From JAYWXI01 sp036016955 (lineage in GTDB: Bacteria > Bacteroidota > Bacteroidia > Flavobacteriales > Weeksellaceae): a DNA stretch of 64,000 bases. The stretch is from positions 1 to 64,000 of the forward strand of contig NZ_JAYWXI010000002.1 in assembly GCF_036016955.1 (NCBI RefSeq), in the 5' to 3' direction. Under the pieces are notes generated by a model. The model worked only from the letters and a program-made list of their open reading frames with translations, was not told the DNA's origin and ran no database searches. This document shows positions 50,807 through 58,326 of the stretch, in pieces; within the stretch, counting starts at the first letter, position 1, and every line of letters starts with the position of its first letter. A program made the translations under genes and the position numbers.

Positions 50807-51649
50807 TTAAAAGGTTATACGATAGGTTCCCGTGGATGACGTACTGGCTTTTTCGGCCTTTACGTACTGTTTTACCCAAGCAATCGTAGTAGAAGTCACA
50901 CAAGGGTCTGAAAGCCCTCCGCTCCGCCTTGCCGAAACCACATTGCCAGCTTTGTCCACCGTATAGGCAATCGTAATGGTTCCCGAAGCCGAGCAATTAT
51001 GTGAAGGCTGAGCACCTCCCCGTCCCATGGTCCCCGGAATAAACGCCACCAACTTACGGTCTATCCCTATTTTGCTATCGCCTTGTCCTTCGCCTCCTAA
51101 AGGGTCTCCCACATTACCTGAGGTTCCTCCCGTTCCTTGGCTGCCATTGGACGCCCCTCTCCCCCGTATCAAGTTACCCACCGCCGTAGTGCCCTTAGCA
51201 TCGCCCTGTGCTTGCGCTTGATTAATCGGATTTTTCTTAGCCGGAAGCGGTGAGGGTTTCGATGCCGGTTCTTTTTTCTTATCCTCTTTTTTTTCAGGCT
51301 TCTTTTCGCTTTTTTCGACTTTGGGAGCCGCCACTTTATTATTGGTTCCGGTAATCGTTTTTTCAGGTGCCGATACCGGTTCAATCTCCGGCTGCTGTAG
51401 AGGAACTTCCTCCGAAACAGATACCATCGAAGGCTCCTGGGGCGCAGGTTCTTCCTCCCCCTGACCATCTTGTAAATCCCCAAAATTAACAAGCATGGTA
51501 GTTACTTCCTCTTTCGGTTCAGGAAGCTCTCGGGAAAATTTATAAAAATACAAGCCCAACAAAACCAGCAAAGACACCAACAAAGTGATTATCCCACTTT
51601 TTCGGCGGTCGCTCCGTTCGTTTCTCCGTTGTTCTGCTATGGCATTCAT
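50807..51649 (-). CDS. tonB: TonB-type energy transducer
   Basis: Links the inner-membrane proton motor to TonB-dependent outer-membrane transporters. The 280-residue protein has one N-terminal transmembrane helix (IITLLVSLLVLLGLYFY), a long periplasmic part rich in Pro, Glu and Lys (about 60-135), a Gly/Ser-rich segment, and a TonB C-terminal domain with GTITIAYTVDKAGNVVSA. It is the last gene of exbB-exbD-tonB, 5 bases after exbD. Confidence 0.92.
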   Translation of the reverse strand: MNAIAEQRRNERSDRRKSGIITLLVSLLVLLGLYFYKFSRELPEPKEEVTTMLVNFGDLQDGQGEEEPAPQEPSMVSVSEEVPLQQPEIEPVSAPEKTITGTNNKVAAPKVEKSEKKPEKKEDKKKEPASKPSPLPAKKNPINQAQAQGDAKGTTAVGNLIRGRGASNGSQGTGGTSGNVGDPLGGEGQGDSKIGIDRKLVAFIPGTMGRGGAQPSHNCSASGTITIAYTVDKAGNVVSARRSGGLSDPCVTSTTIAWVKQYVKAEKASTSSTGTYRITF

Positions 51650-51654
51650 CTGTT

Positions 51655-52053
51655 TTATTCTTTGGAAAGCGTGGCTATAGCCAAATTAAATTTATGTCTC
51701 TCTGCAATTTCCATCACAAAAACCACGTCTTTATGCTTCGTGTTTTCATCCGCACGAAGCGTAAATAAAGGGTTGGACTTCCCCTGAAGGGCTTTAACCA
51801 AATGCTGTTCCAATTGTGTTTTGGGAATTGCCTGATCGGCCACAAAATAATTCCCCTCCTGGGTAATGGTTACCGTGGTAGGATCTTGTGCCGCCGGCGT
51901 CTCGCTTGAAGCCTGAGGCAATTTCACCTCAATTGCACTTTGGCTAATCGCCGAACTGGTAATCATGAAAAAAATAAGCAAAAGGAAAATAATGTCCGTC
52001 ATGGAAGCCATGCTGAACTCGGCACTTACACGGTTTCGTCGTTTCAGTTCCAT
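51655..52053 (-). CDS. exbD: Biopolymer transport protein ExbD
   Basis: Motor component of 132 residues. One N-terminal transmembrane helix, FSMASMTDIIFLLLIFFMIT, carries the conserved Asp of the proton path. A periplasmic domain follows with VEVKLP-like IEVKLPQAS and VTITQEGNYF. It sits between exbB and tonB. Confidence 0.94.
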   Translation of the reverse strand: MELKRRNRVSAEFSMASMTDIIFLLLIFFMITSSAISQSAIEVKLPQASSETPAAQDPTTVTITQEGNYFVADQAIPKTQLEQHLVKALQGKSNPLFTLRADENTKHKDVVFVMEIAERHKFNLAIATLSKE

Positions 52054-52059
52054 AGGCGG

Positions 52060-52755
52060 TTAGATGGGTTTATTCAACGTGTCCAAAAACTCATTGACGT
52101 GCGTCTGTATTTTCAGAACCAAACGATCGACTTTCGTCACCAAAATATTGTAAAAGAAATAAGCCGGAATTCCTACAAACAAACCGGCTGCCGTAGTAGC
52201 CATTGCCGTATAAATCCCCGAAGCCAATAATTTGGGACTTACCGCCCCCGTAACATTAGAAATCTCAAAAAAGGCCATAATCATCCCGACCACCGTCCCT
52301 AAAAAGCCGAGCATCGGTGCTGCTCCCGAAGCCGAAGCCAAGAGATTCAGGTTTTTTTCGAGTTTTGAGACCTCCAATTGCCCCTGGTTCTGCATGGCAT
52401 TGGAAATGTCCGAAATAGGTCGTCCGATTCTTGCTAATCCCTTTTCGATCATCCGAGCCTCGGGTGAATCAATGGTTTTGCAATAATCTTCGGCGGTTTG
52501 AATTTTTCCTTCCTGAACGAAATCTTTAATATTTTCCAAAAAATTAGGCGTTAGCTTTGCAGCCCTCTTAAGAGCAAAATACCGCTCCAAAAAAACATAC
52601 AAAGCCAAAACCCCGAGAAGGAAAATCAAAAGCATAATAATATTACTGACAAGTCCTCCGCCGGTTAAAATTTCCCACAAGGAAAAAACCTGTACCTGAG
52701 AGGCTTGGGCTCCGTCTACCCCGACGGTCGATATAAGTTGTGTGCTATCCTGCAT
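52060..52755 (-). CDS. exbB: MotA/TolQ/ExbB proton channel protein
   Basis: Inner-membrane proton channel of the Ton motor, 231 residues. Three helices are seen: LVSNIIMLLIFLLGVLALYVFLERYFAL, then GAAPMLGFLGTVVGMIMAFFEI and LLASGIYTAMATTAAGLFVGIPAYFFY. The last two hold the family-typical Gly and Thr/Ala pattern lining the channel. First gene of the three-gene operon. Confidence 0.95.
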   Translation of the reverse strand: MQDSTQLISTVGVDGAQASQVQVFSLWEILTGGGLVSNIIMLLIFLLGVLALYVFLERYFALKRAAKLTPNFLENIKDFVQEGKIQTAEDYCKTIDSPEARMIEKGLARIGRPISDISNAMQNQGQLEVSKLEKNLNLLASASGAAPMLGFLGTVVGMIMAFFEISNVTGAVSPKLLASGIYTAMATTAAGLFVGIPAYFFYNILVTKVDRLVLKIQTHVNEFLDTLNKPI

Positions 52756-52771
52756 AAATATAAATGGTTTT

Positions 52772-52799
52772 CAAATGTAACGGAAAGACCGCAAATTTA
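52772..52799 (-). promoter_or_regulatory. Two -7 elements upstream of exbB
   Basis: On the minus strand TAAATTTG (52799-52792) and TACATTTG (52779-52772) both fit TAnnTTTG. The nearer one is 16 bases from the exbB ATG. Confidence 0.5.
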
Positions 52800-52824
52800 G
52801 TATCAAAAGGAACCGGAGCGGAGA

Positions 52825-53286
52825 TTAATCCTCGTCCACCTCGATTTGATCGGGTTTAAAATGACACTTAAGCTTGAATGGTATCGGCTCCGATGCACCG
52901 GAATAGAAATCATCAATTTCGCCTTGCCACGTTAGCTGGAGCACCCCTTCTTCATCCTCACTAAAGCGGAGGTGATTTCCGTAGAGAAAGGCTTCTTCAT
53001 CATCAAAAAGATCCACCTCCGTATAGCTTTCCTCCTCTGAATCATCAATTTCCAAGGTCTTTTCCGATAGCTGAGCCGAGACAATGGGAAAATCCGACAC
53101 CCGAAAGGCTATCTGAGGAAATCTATATTGAAGCGAGTCGTCTTCCACATGATCCAGACTATCGTCTGTAATAATTTCCACTTCCAAAAAATGTTGATTA
53201 TGACTATATATTGCCTTGCAATAGGTATGTTTAATTTGGTATTTGAGGGTCTCTTCCGGGTGATAAATTTTTAAAATCCCTTTCAT
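52825..53286 (-). CDS. Acidic hypothetical protein
   Basis: A 153-residue soluble protein without signal or membrane segment. It is strongly acidic (SEEESYTEVDLFDDEEAF, FSEDEEGVLQLTW, ending in DED). Alternating strands suggest a beta-sandwich. No family recognised. It is a single gene upstream of exbB with its own -7 box and a leader of about 50 bases. Confidence 0.75.
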   Translation of the reverse strand: MKGILKIYHPEETLKYQIKHTYCKAIYSHNQHFLEVEIITDDSLDHVEDDSLQYRFPQIAFRVSDFPIVSAQLSEKTLEIDDSEEESYTEVDLFDDEEAFLYGNHLRFSEDEEGVLQLTWQGEIDDFYSGASEPIPFKLKCHFKPDQIEVDED

Positions 53287-53340
53287 TTTCTAAGGATAAA
53301 ACTGTTTAAAAACAAGATTAAAACGAATTATTATAGGGCA

Positions 53341-53348
53341 CAAATATA
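53341..53348 (-). promoter_or_regulatory. -7 element for the acidic protein gene
   Basis: TATATTTG on the minus strand, about 54 bases before the ATG. Confidence 0.55.
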
Positions 53349-53425
53349 AATAAAATGCTCAATAGAAGAGAGGCTTTTTTAAAGGAATAAATGAAATTGG
53401 ATCCCACAGCTAAAGGAATGGAAAT

Positions 53426-54168
53426 AAAATTATACTATTGTTAAATTAAGATATATTTTCTAATTTAGCAGGATGAAATGTTACAGATGTCAATCAGAAG
53501 AAAAAGTAAAGGCAGGTTTCATCAGAGGTTTGCAACGATACAAATGCAAGAGCTGCGGGTGTTTTTTTAGTGTAGAAAAGAAATCAGATGTCAAGACAGA
53601 CGAACAAAAAAGGCTTGCATTAGAGATGTATTTGGAAGGTTTGGGGTTCCGAGCGATAGGGAGGGTTTTGAAAATAAGCTACGGCACAGTGTACCAGTGG
53701 GTAAAGAAATGGGGAGAGGAGGTAGAGCTTCCGCAGAGTAAAGATCCAGTGGAAATCATGGAGTTAGATGAAATCCACAGTTATGTACAGAATAAAAAAA
53801 CTATTGCCGGACCTGGATTGCTGTTGATAGATTTGGAAAACGCTACCTCGACATTGTTTCTGGAAAAAGAGACACGCCGACATTTCAAAGACTTTGGAAC
53901 AGGCTGAAAGAGCAGGAGATTAACGGATTCTGTAGCGATTATTGGAAGAGTTACTCGGAATTGATTCTCCCTAAAAGCATTTCGAGTCAGAAGCGGAAAC
54001 CTTTACAGTGGAAGGATACAACAGCAGGATAAGGCACTATTTGGCAAGATTTAAAAGAAAGGAAAGTGCTATTCCAAAAAACAGTTTATGTTGGAAAATT
54101 CTTTAAAATTGTTATTCTTGAAATTAAATAAACAATTATGTATTTTAAATTAACAATACCAAAATTAT
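53426..54168 (+). mobile_element. Decayed IS1-family insertion sequence with target duplication
   Basis: The element runs from 53434 to 54160 (727 bp), in the size range of IS1. Its ends are imperfect inverted repeats: the left end (53434-53457) and the reverse complement of the right end (54137-54160) share TATTGTTAA, then TTAA and ATA with single mismatches. Directly outside, AAAATTAT occurs at 53426-53433 and 54161-54168, an 8-bp target duplication as IS1 makes. The only gene is a transposase with several frameshifts. Confidence 0.88.
53473..54153 (+). pseudogene. IS1-family transposase, frameshifted
   Basis: The first frame reads MKCYRCQSEEKVKAGFIRG with the CxxC zinc-finger, an HTH (FRAIGRVLKISYGTVYQWVK) and the start of the DDE domain (MELDEIHSYV), then ends early at 53907. 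The rest lies in other frames: a single-base loss near 53840 moves it to LWNRLKEQEINGFCSDYWKS, an indel near 53975 to AETFTVEGYNSRIRHYLARF, and another near 54065 to KCYSKKQFMLENSLKLLFLK. At least three frameshifts rule out activity. This is not the normal InsA-InsB programmed shift. Confidence 0.9.
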
Positions 54169-54206
54169 TACTATTTTAGCCTCTCGAAAAAAAAATTCAC
54201 TCCGAA

Positions 54207-56000
54207 ATGAAATGGACCACCCTTTTTCTTGTTATTTCAATGGTAGCGTTTACCGTTTATTCGTGTAAAAAAAGTGATTCACCGCTTACCAAAGCAACCC
54301 CTGTGGAAATAGATTCCATCGCGGCCAACTATTACGAACAATATCTTAAAATGTACCCTTTGGAAGCCACGGCTCAAGGGGACAATCGTTATAACGACCT
54401 TCTGCCGGTGGATATTGACAAAGATTTCATTTCTGGGGAAATCGCTTTTTATACCGAGGTCAAGGAACAGATGAAAAACATCGACTACGAAAGCCTGAGC
54501 GACGACAAAAAAATCGTTTACGATGTCTTAGAATCAACCCTTCAGGATAAAATCGAACGGTACGCCTACCATCCGGAATACATTCCTTTCACTCAGTTCG
54601 GAGGGCTTCCGCTGGAGTTTCCGCTCTTGGGAAGCGGTTCGGGCGCACAACCTTTCCAAACCGAAAAAGACTACGAAAACTGGCTGAAAAGAATGAACCA
54701 ATTTCCCTTGTGGATGGAAACCGCCATGGAAAACTTCCGGGAAGGGGTAAAAGAAGGCGTGGTGCTGCCTAAGGTCTTGGTCCGAAAAATGATCCCCCAA
54801 ATGCAGGCGGAGGAAATTATTTCTACGGACTTTAACCGCAATATTTTCTACGGCCCTGTGCGTTCCTTTCCAAAAACGTTTTCCGAATCGTCCAAAAACC
54901 GCCTGATTAAAGAATACCAAAAGACTGTTACGGAAAAAATCATCCCGGCTTACACCAAAATGGGCCGCTTTTTAGAAGACGTTTATCTGCCTGCCGCACG
55001 GGATACAGACGGCTACAACGCTCTTCCCAAAGGCAATGAAATCTACGCGTATTACGTAAAAAGCTGGACGACAACCGACCTTTCGCCCGAAGCCATCCAC
55101 CAAACAGGATTGGAAGAGGTCGCCCGAATCCGTTCCGAAATGGAAAAGGTAAAACAAACGGTGGGCTTCAGCGGTACGCTGGAGGAATTTCTTTCGTTTG
55201 TAAAATCGGACACCAAAGCCATGCCTTACCATACCGAAAAAGAGGTTATTGACGCCTTTCAGTCCGTTTTGACCAAAATTACCCCGAAATTGAAAACCAT
55301 GTTTTCGACCACCCCGAAAACACCTTTTGAAATAAGACAAACCGAAAAATTCCGGGAAGCCTCTGCCAGTGCAGAATACAAACCCGGAACCCCCGACGGA
55401 AAGCGTCCCGGTATTTTCTACATTCCCCTACCCGATCCCAAACACTTTAACGTAACCTCCGGCATGGAATCCTTGTTCCTCCACGAAGCCATCCCTGGTC
55501 ATCATTACCAAATCGCCTTGCAGCAGGAGAACGAATCTCTCCCGAAGTTTATGCGATTCGGATGGTTGGGGGCTTATGGAGAAGGCTGGGCGCTTTACAC
55601 CGAATCCTTAGGGCCAGAGTTAGGGCTCTACACCGACCCTTACCAGAAAATGGGGGCCCTGAGTGACGAAATGCTAAGAGCCGTCCGCCTCGTGATTGAC
55701 ACCGGTTTGCACACCGGGCAAATGAATCGGGAGCAAGCCATCCGTTATTTCTTGAACAATGTAGCCTACGATGAAGCCGGAGCCGTTGCAGAAATCGAAC
55801 GCTATATGGCCATGCCGGGACAAGCCTTGAGCTACAAAACCGGAGCCATGAAAATCCGCGAACTCCGAACCCGTTACGAAAATCAACTGGGAGCCAAGTT
55901 CAAACTGGCTGCATTTCACGATGCCGTTCTGAGCCAGGGCTGCCTGCCTCTAAATGTTTTGGAAAGAAAAATGGAACTTTGGGCGAAAAAACAAAAGTAA
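54207..56000 (+). CDS. DUF885 family lipoprotein, probable metallopeptidase
   Basis: A 597-residue lipoprotein starting MKWTTLFLVISMVAFTVYSC with Cys20. The mature part is mostly helical; the zinc site HEAIPGHHYQ and the downstream GEGWALYTE with its Glu match DUF885, a family related to M2/M32-type carboxypeptidases. It should act on peptides at the outer membrane or in the periplasm. The IS1 relic ends 38 bases upstream, and no TAnnTTTG box is seen between them, so its promoter may have been altered by the insertion. Confidence 0.92.
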   Translation: MKWTTLFLVISMVAFTVYSCKKSDSPLTKATPVEIDSIAANYYEQYLKMYPLEATAQGDNRYNDLLPVDIDKDFISGEIAFYTEVKEQMKNIDYESLSDDKKIVYDVLESTLQDKIERYAYHPEYIPFTQFGGLPLEFPLLGSGSGAQPFQTEKDYENWLKRMNQFPLWMETAMENFREGVKEGVVLPKVLVRKMIPQMQAEEIISTDFNRNIFYGPVRSFPKTFSESSKNRLIKEYQKTVTEKIIPAYTKMGRFLEDVYLPAARDTDGYNALPKGNEIYAYYVKSWTTTDLSPEAIHQTGLEEVARIRSEMEKVKQTVGFSGTLEEFLSFVKSDTKAMPYHTEKEVIDAFQSVLTKITPKLKTMFSTTPKTPFEIRQTEKFREASASAEYKPGTPDGKRPGIFYIPLPDPKHFNVTSGMESLFLHEAIPGHHYQIALQQENESLPKFMRFGWLGAYGEGWALYTESLGPELGLYTDPYQKMGALSDEMLRAVRLVIDTGLHTGQMNREQAIRYFLNNVAYDEAGAVAEIERYMAMPGQALSYKTGAMKIRELRTRYENQLGAKFKLAAFHDAVLSQGCLPLNVLERKMELWAKKQK

Positions 56001-56108
56001 AAACCCACTTTATCCTAAAGATATTCCGCCGTTTGGAAGTTTTCGTTTAAGAACGCGTAGGATTTGTTTTTTTTGTTCGTTACTATTTTTATTTCTCGGG
56101 GAAAGATG

Positions 56109-56116
56109 TAGCTTTG
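56109..56116 (+). promoter_or_regulatory. -7 element before the mini-cistron
   Basis: TAGCTTTG ends 5 bases before the ATG at 56122, predicting a transcript that starts at or next to that ATG. Confidence 0.55.
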
Positions 56117-56121
56117 CTCCG

Positions 56122-56148
56122 ATGAAAAAAGAGATCGTTAGACAATGA
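56122..56148 (+). CDS. Eight-residue mini-cistron coupled to a response regulator
   Basis: The frame MKKEIVRQ runs from ATG 56122 to TGA 56146-56148. Its stop overlaps the ATG of the response regulator gene as ATGA. Right upstream is a TAnnTTTG box. A ribosome starting at this leaderless ATG would finish at the regulator start and could restart there. Too short for homology; the support is layout only. Confidence 0.4.
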   Translation: MKKEIVRQ

Positions 56149-56522
56149 GCATTCTTATAGTGGATGACAATCGGGAGGTTTGCGAACTGATGGGAAGCCT
56201 GCTGGAAATGGAAGGATGGAAAGTCCGTTGCTGCACCAACCCGATGATTGTTTTTGAAATGATACGCCAACGCAAACCAAAGGTTCTGATTACCGACCTG
56301 CTGATGACCGGCCTTGACGGAAGAGATTTGCTTTCAAAACTGAAAAACGATCATTCCACGGCCGATATTCTTACCATTTTGGTTTCAGCCCACCCCGATT
56401 CTGTCAATATTGCCGAATCGCTTGGTACAGAAGCCTATATTTCCAAACCTTTCGACGTGGAAACGCTCGTAAACAGCGTCCGAAACCTTATGCAGAAGCC
56501 TCTCCAAGCACCAAAGGCGTAA
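56145..56522 (+). CDS. Single-domain response regulator
   Basis: A 125-residue receiver domain without output domain. Acidic pair Asp7-Asp8 in VDDNREV, phospho-acceptor Asp51 in LITDLLMTGLDG, Thr/Ser in ILVSAHP and Lys in YISKPFD. Such stand-alone receivers act in phosphorelays or by protein contact. No kinase gene is next to it. Its last 35 bases overlap the end of nth on the other strand. Confidence 0.92.
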   Translation: MSILIVDDNREVCELMGSLLEMEGWKVRCCTNPMIVFEMIRQRKPKVLITDLLMTGLDGRDLLSKLKNDHSTADILTILVSAHPDSVNIAESLGTEAYISKPFDVETLVNSVRNLMQKPLQAPKA

Positions 56523-57117
56523 GATAATCCCTGCTTTTATCTCCCCGCGCCGGAGAATATTCCCTGCCGTACATGATGATTTGAAGGTGAAGCTTATTCC
56601 ATTTTTCTTTCGGAAAAATGCTCTTTGCGTCTTTTTCCGTTTGAACCACATTCTTGCCGGAGGTAATTTTCCACTGCGTAAGCAACCGATGAATATGCGT
56701 ATCGACAGGAAAAGCAGGAACGCCAAACGCCTGACTCATTACCACCGAAGCTGTTTTATGTCCCACCCCAGGAAGCGCCTCCAAAGCCTCAAAACTTTGA
56801 GGAACCACCGACTGGTGCCGTTCCACCAAAAGCTCGGCCATAGCCTTTAGATTTTTGGCTTTGGTATTGGCCAATCCAATTTCTTTAATCAGCGTTTTTA
56901 TTTCTTCCGCGCTCAAAGCCGCCATCTTTTCGGGAGTATCGGCTACGGCAAAGAGATGAGGCGTTACTTCGTTCACCTTTTTATCGGTAGTCTGCGCCGA
57001 TAAAGCCACCGCAACCAAGAGCGTATAGGGGTCTTTATGATCCAATGGAATAGGCGTCTCCGGATAGCATTTTTCAAGTTCCTCCACAATAATGGCCGCT
57101 CTTTGTTTTTTAGTCAT
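56488..57117 (-). CDS. nth: Endonuclease III (DNA glycosylase/AP lyase) without the iron-sulfur loop
   Basis: Removes oxidised pyrimidines. The 209-residue protein has the HhH-GPD fold with LPGVGHKTASVV, catalytic Lys121 and Asp139 in PVDTHIHRL, matching Lys120 and Asp138 of E. coli. The usual C-terminal C-x6-C-x2-C-x5-C cluster is missing: after MYGREYSPARG the tail reads GDKSRDYLTPLVLG with no cysteine. I use ATG 57117, 18 bases after its -7 box. Confidence 0.93.
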   Translation of the reverse strand: MTKKQRAAIIVEELEKCYPETPIPLDHKDPYTLLVAVALSAQTTDKKVNEVTPHLFAVADTPEKMAALSAEEIKTLIKEIGLANTKAKNLKAMAELLVERHQSVVPQSFEALEALPGVGHKTASVVMSQAFGVPAFPVDTHIHRLLTQWKITSGKNVVQTEKDAKSIFPKEKWNKLHLQIIMYGREYSPARGDKSRDYLTPLVLGEASA

Positions 57118-57125
57118 TTTAGTAT

Positions 57126-57143
57126 TAAATTTGAACAAAAATA
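57126..57143. promoter_or_regulatory. Back-to-back promoters for bcp and nth
   Basis: TAAATTTG at 57126-57133 reads toward bcp and TATTTTTG at 57143-57136 (minus) reads toward nth. Two bases separate the boxes, so the two promoters overlap and the upstream part of each lies in the other. Confidence 0.55.
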
Positions 57144-57150
57144 AAAATTT

Positions 57151-57600
57151 ATGCTTAAAATCGGTGATGCCCTTCCTTCATTCGAGGGTCTAAATCAAGA
57201 CGGAAAAACGATAAAATCCAAAGATTTAAAAGGAAAAAAACTCGTGATTTTCTTCTACCCCAAAGCCAGCACCCCCGGATGCACCGCCGAAGCGTGCGAC
57301 TTAGCCAACCGCTTTACAGAACTCCAAGCCCAAGGCTATTTCCTTTTGGGTGTCAGCGCCGATTCGATCGAAAAACAAAAGAAATTCCATAACAAATACG
57401 CCTTCCCTTACGACCTTATCGCCGATGAAGAAAGAAAATTATGCGAAGCCTTCGGCGTTTGGCAACTGAAAAAATTCATGGGAAAAGAATTTATGGGCAT
57501 TGTCCGAACCACGTTCATCTTCGACGAACAAAGCGTCTGCACCAGAGTCATCGAAAAAGTAAAAACCAAAGAAGCCGCCGCCCAAATTTTAGAAGGCTAA
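57151..57600 (+). CDS. bcp: Thioredoxin-dependent thiol peroxidase (BCP/PrxQ)
   Basis: Peroxiredoxin of 149 residues. The FFYPKASTPGCTAEACDL motif holds peroxidatic Cys44 and resolving Cys49, five residues apart as in the alpha-type BCP. The C-terminal KFMGKEFMGIVRTTFIFD is typical. It shares a promoter region with nth, so peroxide removal and repair of oxidised bases start from one compact region. Confidence 0.95.
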   Translation: MLKIGDALPSFEGLNQDGKTIKSKDLKGKKLVIFFYPKASTPGCTAEACDLANRFTELQAQGYFLLGVSADSIEKQKKFHNKYAFPYDLIADEERKLCEAFGVWQLKKFMGKEFMGIVRTTFIFDEQSVCTRVIEKVKTKEAAAQILEG

Positions 57601-57604
57601 ACCA

Positions 57605-58078
57605 CTAAATCCCCTTTTGTCCCGCTAAAATCATTTCAATCATCCTTACCTTACGCCTTTCCCGCGTTTCCGGTTTTTTAGCCTCGTTAATCCAACGCAT
57701 GTATTCTTTTCGGTGAGTGTAACTCATAAGCGTATACATTTCGTAAGCCTCAGGGTGTAACGAAAAAAGCAGCATGACGTCTTCAGGAATCTCCACCGTA
57801 CGTTCTTCCGTGTCTTCCCATAATTCTACCGACACAACGTCCCCAAAAGTTTTACCAGTTTTTTTTCGGATTTCCTGAGTAACGCCCAACTTATGCCCTC
57901 CTGCTCCCATCGGCGCCAGACTACCACGGTAAGAAACTTCACCTTCAAAAATCGCAAGAACCCGGACCTGCCCCTTTTTTCCGAATAAGACTTCGGTGGA
58001 GAAAGGAAATTCCAAATAAGAGGCATCGGCCGTACCATGCCTTAATAACTCGGCTTTAAATTTTACACTTTCGGGCAT
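57605..58078 (-). CDS. YdeI/OmpD-associated protein with DUF1905 domain
   Basis: A 157-residue cytosolic protein. The N-terminal DUF1905 part shows YLEFPFSTEVLFGKKGQVRV and GVTQEIRKKTGKTFGDVVSVEL; the C-terminal OmdA-like part has the SYTHRKEYMRWINEAKKPETRERR motif. Members have been linked to bacteriocin or stress tolerance, but the function is unknown. A short out-of-frame ORF overlaps its start (see findings). Confidence 0.88.
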   Translation of the reverse strand: MPESVKFKAELLRHGTADASYLEFPFSTEVLFGKKGQVRVLAIFEGEVSYRGSLAPMGAGGHKLGVTQEIRKKTGKTFGDVVSVELWEDTEERTVEIPEDVMLLFSLHPEAYEMYTLMSYTHRKEYMRWINEAKKPETRERRKVRMIEMILAGQKGI

Positions 58079-58102
58079 AAACTAACTGTGTTTTCATCAA
58101 AG

Positions 58103-58110
58103 CAAATGTA
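58103..58110 (-). promoter_or_regulatory. -7 element upstream of the DUF1905 gene
   Basis: TACATTTG on the minus strand, 24 bases before the gene's ATG and 5 bases before the ATG of a 13-codon ORF. Confidence 0.5.
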
Positions 58111-58268
58111 GGAAATATCTCCCGAAAATAACGAGGTCGCCCTCAACCAACCGTTCCCATCGAAAACACCTCATCCCACTAATTAAGAACCTGACGTTCC
58201 TTCTTAAACCATCATCGCGCCACCAAACATTAAGACAATAAAGAACCGTCCCGAAAAGAAACCCAAAT

Positions 58269-58301
58269 AAAAAATCCCTCCTAATTAATTAGGAAGGATT
58301 T
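58269..58301 (-). terminator. Terminator of the S46 peptidase gene
   Basis: TCCTAATT pairs with AATTAGGA and outer AATCC with GGATT. On the minus strand the stem is followed by a T run. Confidence 0.85.
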
Positions 58302-58326
58302 GAATAATTATTTCGAAATAACTTTA

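Noticed and set aside
51169..51492. Arg/Lys-rich frame overlapping tonB
   Set aside because: Shadow of the Pro/Lys/Glu-rich part of TonB; it has no start context.
53473..54153. Programmed InsA-InsB frameshifting as an explanation for the split IS1 transposase
   Set aside because: The gene needs at least three separate shifts, two of them far from the InsA-InsB junction, so decay is the simpler reading.
58111..58268. Short inverted repeats around GAACCTGACGTTC
   Set aside because: Arms of four bases only, no conserved spacing; they carry no clear signal.
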